Of a stretch of 45,767 bases of DNA, positions 24,600-33,200 are shown piece by piece. The stretch is from contig CAJPNZ010000014.1 in assembly GCA_905372155.1 (NCBI GenBank), forward strand, positions 1 to 45,767, written 5' to 3'. Made by a program: the position numbers and the translations under genes. This stretch comes from Propionibacteriaceae bacterium. GTDB taxonomy: Bacteria > Actinomycetota > Actinomycetes > Propionibacteriales > Propionibacteriaceae. Numbering within the stretch: position 1 is the stretch's first letter; every line of letters begins with the position of its first letter. The notes beneath the pieces were generated by a model, which was not told the DNA's origin, made no database searches, and was given only the letters and a program-made list of their open reading frames with translations.

Positions 24600-25501
24600 C
24601 ATCCAAGACCAAGCTTGCAGCACTCGGAATTGCAGCAGCCCTGGCCCTGGTGGGCTGCGGCAGCGCCTCGAACATCGAGGGGAAAAACGACGACACGAAA
24701 TCCTCCGACACCCTGGTGATCGGCTCCCAGGACTATTACTCAAACGAGATCATCGCCGAGATCTACGCCCAGTCCTTGGAGAAGTTGGGCAAGAAGGTGG
24801 ACCGACAGCTGAAGATCGGGCAGCGGGAGGTCTACATGCCCGAACTCCAGGCCGGGAAGATCGATATCTTCCCCGAGTACAGCGGCAACCTGCTGCAGTA
24901 CTACAAACCCGAGACCACGGCCCGCACCCCGGAACAGGTCCACGCTGAGCTGACCGGCGCCCTGCCGGGAGGGTTGAAGGCACTGGAGCAGGCGCCGGCA
25001 ACCGACCAGGACTCCTACGTGGTGACCAAGACGTTCGCGGAGGAGCACTCGCTGAAACAGATCGGGGATCTCGCATCGGTGCCGGACCTGAAGATCGCAG
25101 GCAACTCCGAGCTGGAGTCCCGCCCCTACGGGCCGAAGGGGCTCCGCGAGACCTACGGGGTCGAGGCCACGATCAAACCCGCCGAGGACTCGGGCGGCCC
25201 GCTCACCGTCAAGGCCCTGCGCGACGGGGAGGTGCAGATCGCCGACATCTACACCGCCGCTCCGGTGCTGGCCGAGGGCGACCTGGTGGCGCTGGAGGAT
25301 CCGAAGAACCTGTTCCTGTCCTCCAACGTGGTGCCGATCGTCTCCGGCAAGGTGGACGACCAGACCGCGGAGACCCTGAACAAGGTGTCGAAGGAGCTGA
25401 CCCCCGAGGAGCTGATCGCCATGAACAAGCGATCCGTCGACGAGAAGACGTCGGCCTCGGTGATCGCGGGTGACTGGCTGAAGTCCAAAGGCCTGGCCTG
25501 A
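24596..25501 (+). CDS. Osmoprotectant-type ABC transporter substrate-binding lipoprotein
   Basis: This 301-aa extracytoplasmic binding protein of the OpuAC/ProX superfamily has a lipoprotein signal with lipobox LALVGCGS (lipidated Cys at ~residue 21) and a short acidic linker. Two lobes follow, starting TLVIGSQDYYSNEIIAEIYAQSLEKLG and including KIDIFPEYSGNLLQYY (binding-site tyrosines) and DIYTAAPVLAEGDLVALEDPK. ATG 24596 follows GAAGGAG and overlaps the permease stop. The ligand is probably a trimethylammonium compound (glycine betaine, choline or carnitine), but the aromatic cage cannot be verified without a structure. Confidence 0.9.
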   Translation: MTSKTKLAALGIAAALALVGCGSASNIEGKNDDTKSSDTLVIGSQDYYSNEIIAEIYAQSLEKLGKKVDRQLKIGQREVYMPELQAGKIDIFPEYSGNLLQYYKPETTARTPEQVHAELTGALPGGLKALEQAPATDQDSYVVTKTFAEEHSLKQIGDLASVPDLKIAGNSELESRPYGPKGLRETYGVEATIKPAEDSGGPLTVKALRDGEVQIADIYTAAPVLAEGDLVALEDPKNLFLSSNVVPIVSGKVDDQTAETLNKVSKELTPEELIAMNKRSVDEKTSASVIAGDWLKSKGLA

Positions 25502-25516
25502 TCAACAGGACCATCC

Positions 25517-25550
25517 GGCGCGACCCCCGCTGAGCCGCGGGGGTCGCGCC
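25517..25550. terminator. Strong 14-bp hairpin terminator at ABC operon end
   Basis: GGCGCGACCCCCGC (25517-25530) pairs perfectly with GCGGGGGTCGCGCC (25537-25550) around a 6-nt loop, 15 nt after the lipoprotein stop. It also faces the end of the convergent MFS gene, so it separates the operon from the biosynthetic cluster and marks its left boundary. Confidence 0.8.
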
Positions 25551-25626
25551 GTCGTGCCCGAGAAATCTGCGAATTGTGCAGTTTGTTGTCGGGGTTTGGA
25601 AGTCTGCTGCGATTGGGTAGTGCTGC

Positions 25627-27171
25627 TCAATGCCGTGCATTGCGGACGAACTTGAATGCGATGAGGACTGATGCCACGAGCATGATCCCGGTCAGAATCA
25701 GGCAGTTGAGGTGAAGGGCGGACAGGAACGCCTCGGAGGCCGTGGTCCGCAGTGCCATCTGTTGAGCTCCCTCGGGAAGCGTGGCAGCGATCTGCTGTGC
25801 TGCCATGATCGAGTCACCGGCCGCGCTCAAGGACGGTGTCGTGGAGGTCATCGTCGACATCTGGTCGCGGTACACATGGGTGAGGATCGAACCAAGGACG
25901 GCGACGCCAATCGTGCCGCCGATCTCCCGGATGGAGTCGTTCACACCCGAGGCGACACCGATTTCGTCACTGGGGGCGGCGGACAGGATGATGTCGGTGG
26001 CCGGCCCCTGGGCGAACGCCAGCCCCATTGCCATGAAGATCATCGCGGGAACCATGACCGCCCAGTACGGATTGGTGGCGTCCGCGAACGACACGATCCA
26101 GAAGCCGATCCCCATCAATGCGATGCCGAAGGGGACACAACGCCCGGTCCCGAACCGTCGGGCCAGCACTGGCGCGAGCGGGGAGCAGGCACCCATGACG
26201 ACCGCGAACGGCAGGATCGCCAGTCCCGCCTGCAACGCGCTGTAGCCGCGCACCGCTTGGAAATAGATCGTGATGGTGAACGTGAAACCGAACAGGGAGA
26301 AGAACGCCAGACCGATCGCCGAGCTGCACGTCGCCACGTTCGTTGCCTGAAACAGACTCAGATCCAGCATGGGGGAGTCGACCTGTTTCTCCCAGGCTAT
26401 GAATGCCCCCGCCAACAGGATCGATGTTGCGAGACCTCCGAGGATCGGCAGCGTCGTCCAACCGAGCTGTGGGCCTTCGATGATCGAGCCGACGAACAAC
26501 CCCAGGGCAGCAATCGCCAAGCACATCCCGACCGCGTCGAACCGACCCAGATTGTTGCTCCTGGACTCGGGTACCAGGAACGACGAGATGGCGGCGACCG
26601 GCAGCACGATCGCGATGTTGATCCAGAACAGGGACGGCCATTCGAAGTGTTCAAGGAGCAGCCCGCCGACCACGGGGCCGAGCGCGATTCCAAGCCCTGC
26701 GGTCGCTGCCCACAACCCTACGGCCAGGGCATGGTGTTTGGTTCCTTTGAAGATGGTGGAGATGAGTGACAGGGTCGCCGGGAACACCAGCGCAGCGCAG
26801 ATGCCCAGCAACACTCTCAGCCCGATCAGCACCGTGATGTGAGTGGTCATCGCGGAGACGGAGGAAACGACGGCGAAACCCAGCAGACCTGTGATGAGGA
26901 CCTTCCGCCTACCGATCCGGTCGCCGAGGTAGCCACCGGGAAGCATCAGCACCGCGAACACGAGGGTGTAGGCGTCGACGATCCACTGCAGCTGAGTTGT
27001 GGACGCGTCGAACGCTCGGCCCAGGGTTGGGATGCCGACGTTGATGATGGTGTTGTCCATCACGCCCACGAGCTCGGCCAGGCAGAGCACCGCGAGGGCG
27101 ATGAACCTGCCCTGCGTACGGGGGGCGAGCGCCGCTTGTTGGGGGGAGATGTCTATCGTTGAGGATGTCAT
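25627..27171 (-). CDS. DHA2-type (14-TM) MFS drug/lipid exporter of the biosynthetic cluster
   Basis: This 514-aa proton-driven exporter of the EmrB/QacA class has motif A YLGDRIGRRKVLITG after the second helix and the antiporter motif C in GLWAATAGLGIALGPVVGG. It has the long, evenly spaced hydrophobic pattern expected for 14 helices. ATG 27171 is chosen because upstream in-frame codons are hydrophilic and overlap the preceding gene; the KS-CLF stop lies only 5 nt before it, so translation is probably coupled. As last gene of the minus-strand operon it is the likely exporter or self-resistance pump for the cluster product. Confidence 0.88.
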   Translation of the reverse strand: MTSSTIDISPQQAALAPRTQGRFIALAVLCLAELVGVMDNTIINVGIPTLGRAFDASTTQLQWIVDAYTLVFAVLMLPGGYLGDRIGRRKVLITGLLGFAVVSSVSAMTTHITVLIGLRVLLGICAALVFPATLSLISTIFKGTKHHALAVGLWAATAGLGIALGPVVGGLLLEHFEWPSLFWINIAIVLPVAAISSFLVPESRSNNLGRFDAVGMCLAIAALGLFVGSIIEGPQLGWTTLPILGGLATSILLAGAFIAWEKQVDSPMLDLSLFQATNVATCSSAIGLAFFSLFGFTFTITIYFQAVRGYSALQAGLAILPFAVVMGACSPLAPVLARRFGTGRCVPFGIALMGIGFWIVSFADATNPYWAVMVPAMIFMAMGLAFAQGPATDIILSAAPSDEIGVASGVNDSIREIGGTIGVAVLGSILTHVYRDQMSTMTSTTPSLSAAGDSIMAAQQIAATLPEGAQQMALRTTASEAFLSALHLNCLILTGIMLVASVLIAFKFVRNARH

Positions 27172-27176
27172 GGTTG

Positions 27177-29942
27177 TCACTCTTTCGCTGTGATGTTTCC
27201 GGAGCTGGAATTTGCATGGATGAGGTTGGGACCGTGCCCCTGACCAGAGCACAGGGCGGAAGCCACATGGGCGCGGCGGACTGCCGGATCGCTGCTGTCG
27301 TCGAGGTCGAACACCAACCGGAGTCCACCAGGTGTCATGTGGTTCTTTCTCTGCGCGCCGTCGATGGATCGCAGCTGGAAGATCAGGTCATCCAGGTCAG
27401 TTCCTTCCACGATGACGGACTGGTGTGAGGTCGCCACCACAGGATCATCGGCTCGTGTGGGTTGTTCGAGGAAGGGGCGGCGAGCAACCGTCAGGTGGTG
27501 TGCTGCCTTCTGGAATGCTGACCGCAGCTCGATCGCGCCGTCCTCGGCGGCGGGGTCCGAGGCCAGATCAAGGAGCCGCTGGAATGCCCAGAGAGCGCCA
27601 TCGGCCCCGAGCGCGGTAAAGGTGCGGGACTCTGGAGTCGCGGACGTGCGCTGCAGAGCGGTGTGAAGGTAGCCGAGGACCTGATGCGCGTCCGTGACGT
27701 CAGCAGCTCGACGCACCACCAGGGACACCGAGGCCTCGAACGGGCGTACTGATGTTTCAAGCTGCCGTGACCAGACATCGGCCAGCTCGGGGGCGACCAC
27801 GGCATTGACCCCGCCGATCAGTACGGCGTCGGCGTCATCGGCTTGCAGGATCCCCGCGGCGCAGCGGACGGCAGCCCCGAAGGAGGACAAGTCGGAGTCA
27901 ACGACATAGTTGGTGCCGCGCAGGTCGAGACAATTGCCGACGCGTCCGGCGACGATGTTGTCCATGTAACCCGGCAGCGCGGCTTCGGTGGTCGTGTCAG
28001 GCCCCGGCGAGAAAGTGTTCTCCAGGGCGACGTGCCATCCCTGCAGCGCCTCGGCTGGCAGGTCACATTCAGAACCGGCAGATGCCAGCACTGCTTGGAA
28101 CTCGTCGGCGCGGATTCGTTCATTCCGCTGCAGCGAGGCCTCCGAGCCAGATGCCGTGGCCACCACAGTCGCGATGCGGTCAGGAAGATCGACGGTGCGC
28201 CCGGAGAGCAGATGTGCCTCGCGCAGTGCCTGCAGACTCGTGGCGAGGAAGAGTTGCTGGGCCCGATCAGTCTGTTGGAGCGTGCTGGGTGGGATCTTGA
28301 CGTCACGGAACGGGAACCGGAAGTCGTCGGCCACTCCTGTCTCGAAGCTGGACAGCGCATCCCAGACCCGATTGAATGTTGCTCTCTCGGGGAGGCCCGC
28401 GGTGGCGGGCAGCCCGGGCAGAAGGACAGAGGCGCCGACGACAGCCAGCCATGTTCCCTGACCTGCTTCTGTTGTACGGGTTGTTGCGGTGGCCAAGCCG
28501 GCGTGATAGGCGGGGTCGAACTGTTCCACCAGCACCGACGAATCCACTCCACCGAACCCGAATGCGTTGGCCATGGCGCGTCGAGGACGATCCGGGTGAC
28601 ACGGCCAGTCGCCGCCTTCTTGCAGAAGCTGTAACCTGCCGCCCTGTTCGGCGAGGGCGCGATTTGGAGACACGACACCGAAGGTGGGGAAGAACCGCCC
28701 CTCCTCGAAGCTCAGCAGGATCTTCACCAGGTTCGCGATGCCGGCCGAGGGGAAGCCATGCCCGATGAGGGCCTTGCCGGAGCCAATGGTCAACGGTTCC
28801 TGCCGACCATCCTCGGTGAGCAACTGGCTGATGGACTCGATCTCGGTTGCATCACCGGTGGGTGTTCCGGTCGCATGGACTTCCAGGTAGTCGAGGTCAC
28901 GCGAGGTGAAGCCGGCTTGATCCATTGCAGCTCGCATGGCTGCCACCTGTCCGCGTGAGGACGGGGCGTAGATCGCCTTGCCCGCACCGTCGGAGCGAGT
29001 GGCGACGCCCCGGATCACGCCGAGGAGTGGGTCCCCATCGGCAAGGGCCTGGTCCAGCCGCTTGAGTACGACGGCCCCGGCGCCCTCCCCGGGAATCAAC
29101 CCGTCTGCGGTGTCGGAAAGGGGATGACTGCCGTGGCCCGACAATCCACCGATCTTCGCGAACGAAACATTGCCGGCGACGCCCATGTTCGCCATGGCTC
29201 CAACCGCGACCACAAAGTCCAGATCCCCTCTCCGCAGAGCAGAGACCGCCACATCCACCACCAGCAGACCAGAGGCGCAGGCGCCGTCGACGAGAATGGA
29301 ACTGCCACCCAGACCGACAGCCGCCGCAACTGTTGGTGCGAGACCACTGGCCAGCACCTGTCGCGGGGACAGGGTCGCGGGTCCGAACTGTCGATCGGCA
29401 GCTCGTGACCAAGCCGCTCTCCACGCATCCGAGGACACGCCCCAGGGCGTCCCCTGTGTACGCATGAGAGCTGCGTAATGTCGCTCGGCTCGGTGACGAA
29501 GAGAGAGATTGGCAAGCTGCTCATCACCGAGCATGTTTCCCAGAAAGAGTTCGGTCTTGGCAGCACGGAGCCGATCCCGGTCGTAGCCCGCCGCCGTGAG
29601 GGCCTGCAGGGTTGCGTCGATGGCGAACAACTGGGTGCGGTTCGCCCGCGCGATCATGTCTCGTTGTCCTTGGTCCAGGGCATACGGGGCGGGATCGAAA
29701 CGGTAATTGTCCACGAAGCCACCGAGGGTGCAGTAGGTACGTTCAGGGGCGTGCCTGTCCTCGCTGTAATAGTGCTTCCGATCCCAGCGCTCCGGTGGAA
29801 TGAGGGAGATCCCTGATCTGCCCTCAAGCAGGTTGCGGCGGTACTCGGCCAATGATGTGGATGTGGGCGGTAGCACGCAACCCGCGCCGATGACGGCGAT
29901 GGGGACGAAGACTGGGTTTTCATGATCGACAAGGGGTGGCAT
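27177..29942 (-). CDS. PUFA-synthase-like ketosynthase plus chain-length factor (KS-CLF)
   Basis: This 921-aa iterative polyketide/fatty-acid condensing protein starts at MPPLVDHENPVFVPIAVIG. The KS at ~12-475 has Cys222 in VDGACASGLL, His356 in EVHATGTPTGD and His395 in LIGHGFPSAG, a complete triad. A second KS-fold domain at ~495-850 begins LAVVGASVLLPG and reads VDSDLSSF where the catalytic motif should be, with Leu685 replacing Cys; it is therefore a chain-length-factor-like domain. This KS-CLF arrangement is known from PfaC of PUFA synthases. ATG 29942 follows GGAG; an upstream frame to 30191 is Arg/Pro-rich and rejected. No AT, ACP or DH is present, so it must work with the protein encoded just upstream. 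Confidence 0.88.
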   Translation of the reverse strand: MPPLVDHENPVFVPIAVIGAGCVLPPTSTSLAEYRRNLLEGRSGISLIPPERWDRKHYYSEDRHAPERTYCTLGGFVDNYRFDPAPYALDQGQRDMIARANRTQLFAIDATLQALTAAGYDRDRLRAAKTELFLGNMLGDEQLANLSLRHRAERHYAALMRTQGTPWGVSSDAWRAAWSRAADRQFGPATLSPRQVLASGLAPTVAAAVGLGGSSILVDGACASGLLVVDVAVSALRRGDLDFVVAVGAMANMGVAGNVSFAKIGGLSGHGSHPLSDTADGLIPGEGAGAVVLKRLDQALADGDPLLGVIRGVATRSDGAGKAIYAPSSRGQVAAMRAAMDQAGFTSRDLDYLEVHATGTPTGDATEIESISQLLTEDGRQEPLTIGSGKALIGHGFPSAGIANLVKILLSFEEGRFFPTFGVVSPNRALAEQGGRLQLLQEGGDWPCHPDRPRRAMANAFGFGGVDSSVLVEQFDPAYHAGLATATTRTTEAGQGTWLAVVGASVLLPGLPATAGLPERATFNRVWDALSSFETGVADDFRFPFRDVKIPPSTLQQTDRAQQLFLATSLQALREAHLLSGRTVDLPDRIATVVATASGSEASLQRNERIRADEFQAVLASAGSECDLPAEALQGWHVALENTFSPGPDTTTEAALPGYMDNIVAGRVGNCLDLRGTNYVVDSDLSSFGAAVRCAAGILQADDADAVLIGGVNAVVAPELADVWSRQLETSVRPFEASVSLVVRRAADVTDAHQVLGYLHTALQRTSATPESRTFTALGADGALWAFQRLLDLASDPAAEDGAIELRSAFQKAAHHLTVARRPFLEQPTRADDPVVATSHQSVIVEGTDLDDLIFQLRSIDGAQRKNHMTPGGLRLVFDLDDSSDPAVRRAHVASALCSGQGHGPNLIHANSSSGNITAKE

Positions 29943-30285
29943 GGTGACTCCGTTCATGTGGTTCGAAATTCTTGGGCATCCTCCACGGGTTGGGGTGGGT
30001 GCTCGGGTCCTCCGCCGTGGCGGATGCGATGTGTTGGGAAGGCCAGAGGGAAAGTGACGTTGATGCAGACCCGGCGCTGTTGCGGAGACGCAAGCTTCCG
30101 AGAACCGGAACGTACGCGGGAATGCCGTCATGGTGCACAGGAGATCGTGGCGTCGATCGCGGTATGGCGGCAGACGGGGTTCCGGGTCCAAAGACCACCG
30201 GGACCCGCCTGCGCCACACCTGCCGGGATTGCCTCATCGGGCTGAAGCCGGCTTCTAGATCGGGCATCTCTGTGAGGAGTGCTTG
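29943..30285. other. 343-bp gap between the two synthase genes
   Basis: The gap lies between the stop of the AT-ACP-KR-DH gene and the start of the KS-CLF gene. No protein-like frame was found on either strand. It contains one hairpin, CGGGTCC (30183-30189) with GGACCCG (30201-30207). It may hold an internal promoter or attenuator that sets the ratio of the two subunits. It is otherwise unexplained; all other gaps within this operon are under 10 bp. Confidence 0.5.
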
Positions 30286-33200
30286 CTACGCCGCTGTGGA
30301 ATAGGCGAGATTTCGATGGACAGCATGGTTGTTCAATTTCTGCAGCAGGATCCGGTCAACCTTGATCAGCGGAGTTCCGTCGAGCTGCGCGACGTGGATT
30401 CGCATCGCGTACTGACCAAGGCCTTCTGGACGGACCTCGACGCATCCGAGAACCTCGTTCACTTCCGGATCCGGCCTTCGGATCACGGCGTGCTCCACGC
30501 TGACCGGAACGACATGGTCGCCGAACCGATGGAAGACATCGATCAGCGCCAGCCGACCCACGTTGTCGAGCAGCAGCGGCGCGGTGATGAGCTGGGCCGT
30601 CCCCTCGGGAAGGATCTGACGGGTGTCGGAGGAAATGTCGAAACGTCCCACCAGCACTCCCTGGCTGGTGCGCCAGGCCTCCCGCAGCATCCGGAAACTG
30701 GGACCGAACGTGATGATCGGTGCGGCGGCAGCGTAGTAGACGTCGAGATCAAACCGGGTCGCGCGGTCGGCGAGGAGATCGGCCCAGTCGTATGGGCAGG
30801 TCGGGACCGTTGGTCGGGGTCCGAAGACGGCGTGAGAGCGCTGGCGGCCTGGGACCAGGATGACGCCGCTGGGGTTTACGACATCGGCGCGGATCGCTGC
30901 CTCGATGTGGTCGGGATCCTCGGTGGACACGGTGATGCCCAAGTCGCAGACCCTGCCCTCGGGGCATTTGACGAAGTTTTCGAATTTGGCGGACTCGATC
31001 ATGAGCTCGGGCAGTCCGGTGGTGAGCCGTACGGCTTCTGCCATCGTCTCCAGGTGGAAGACGCCAGGCAGAGTCGGCGACCCCTGCACCAGGTGGTCGA
31101 TCAGCATCGTGTCGAGTCGCGGGTCGAGACGTCGTGTGAACACCGTGCTGGCAGAGTCCTGCGAAACCTGGGTTTCCACCATTGGGAAAGTCCCCGGGTC
31201 CACGATGCTGCCGTGACTGATCGGATCAGCAATCGCGCGCCGGTCAGCAATGAGACAGTCAAGGGCGGATCGTGGTTCATTGGTGCCCAGCGGACCGAAA
31301 ATCATTACCTGGGGGTCGAAGCCGCCTCCGGTCAGTTCGCGCAGGAAATGCCGACATCCCTCCTCGGGCGGCATGTAGCGGAGTCCTCGTTGTTGTTCCT
31401 GGACCTCTTGAACGCTGTGGTGGGTGGCCATGCCGACCTCTGCCCAAGCGGTCCAGTCGAGGGCGACCACGCGGGTGGAGCGGTGGCGATGGGAGAGTTG
31501 ACTGCACAGAGCCGAGACTGCGGCAGCACCCGCGGTGTACTCGGTCTGACCGTCCATGCCGAAGCGCCCGGAAATCGACGTGAACGCGACCAGGAAGTCC
31601 AGCGCATCAAGATCGACAGTGCGCACCAAGTTGTGGAAGCCTTGGAGCTTGGTCTCGACCACTTTTTCCGCGAGTGCGTAGTTCTTCTTCGGGAGTTGCC
31701 CCAAAGATTCCAGACCGGCCGCATGGACGATGCCGCGCACGCCTCCGTGGCGGGAGCGGACGTCCGCCATCATCTGGGCAACCTGTGCTGCGTCGGTCAC
31801 GTCGCAGGTCAGGTATTCGATCGGCGCGGAGCTGTGTTCGACTCGTTGGGTCGTCCGCCAGAGTTGGCGGTTGTTCGCAATTCGGCGGAACTGCTGCTGC
31901 AGGTCCATCGGGCGGCTCGACGGATCGTTGCGGTGCAGGGCGTTCATGATTTCGGGTCGTGCTTGGGCGAATTCCTCATCAGTCAGGCTGAGGTACGGCA
32001 GGGAAACGGGGTCGTCGAGGCGAGAACGGCCCAGGATCACGATCGGATTCGGGCGTTCCCCGGCCGTGACGAGATCGCTGTTCGCCAGCGAGAGCGCGCA
32101 CTCCAAGGCGATTCCGCGGGAACCGCCGGAGAAGACGATCGCTCCCGGAGCGGTTTCTCGGTGCTCGGGTGCCGGTGGGACGCGTACCGGCACGACCTTC
32201 ATGACGTGACGCTGATCACCCAAGTAGCTGACCTCGTCGTCCTCAGATCCGGAGATGAGCTCCTGCACGAGCCTGTCTGCTGCCGAGGAAGTACTGTCGT
32301 CCACGTCGACCAGACAGAGCCTGAGCTCAGGCAGCTCCTTGGCGAGACTCTTGACGAAACCGATGCTCACACAACCTAGGGCGTCGCCGGTCGTCGTGGC
32401 CTTGATCGCGTACCCACCGCCGCAGTTCGTCAGAACAGCCACCAGCGCACGATCAGCGGCCTCGGCCAAGTTCGCGAAATACTCCTTGCAGACGCTGAAC
32501 ACCTGCGCATACTGCTGTCGCCAGGCCGCCGAGAACTCCGCAGCGTCGAGATCCAGGGCGTCGCGGAAAGGACCGTAGCTCGCGAGGTCGACGATACCGT
32601 CCCGGAAACCGCAACGTCGGTGTTCAGCTGCCAGCTCTGCGGCCAGCGAGACTTGGTCAACGCCGTCCTTGGCGGCCGAGCCCAGTGCCGTGCTGACCCA
32701 GACATCGGCGCCGGCAGCTTCGAGAAGGTCTCTTGCGCGCTCGGTCAATACCTGATCGGCAGCGGGGACGAGGAGAAGGCGCATGCCACGCAGCTCTCGG
32801 GGCGTGCGTGGAGACTGTTCCAAGTCACGTACGATCGCGCGCGGAATGTAGCGCAGTGCGGTCTCCGGTTCGGCTTGTTCGGCCCGGGTGGGTTCCGCCG
32901 GTTCGGGTGCGGTGGTGGTTGAGGACGACCGGGTGAGGCGTTGGGCGAGGAGGGTGATGGTTGAGGCTCCGGTCAGGTCGAGGGTTTCTGTGGTGATGCC
33001 GTGGCGGGTGGCGAGGGTGGTGATCACCTGGGTTTGTTTGACTGAGTCGATGCCGAGGTCGGCTTCGAGGTCGAGGTTGGGGTCGATCACGTCTTCGGGG
33101 TAGCCGGTCGTTGTGGCGAATTCGGCCACGAACTCCTGTACCAGGTCAGTGGTGTTGGGGACGGCTGTTTGAGTTGTCGTGGCGGTGGTGTTTGGTGGCA

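Noticed and set aside
29943..30191. N-terminal extension of the KS-CLF protein up to 30191
   Set aside because: The extra 83 residues are Arg/Pro/His-rich and non-conserved in style; ATG 29942 has GGAG and begins at the KS fold.
30283..32379. A ~700-codon plus-strand open frame inside the synthase gene
   Set aside because: It lies entirely opposite the KR and DH domains, which show intact motifs in the minus frame.
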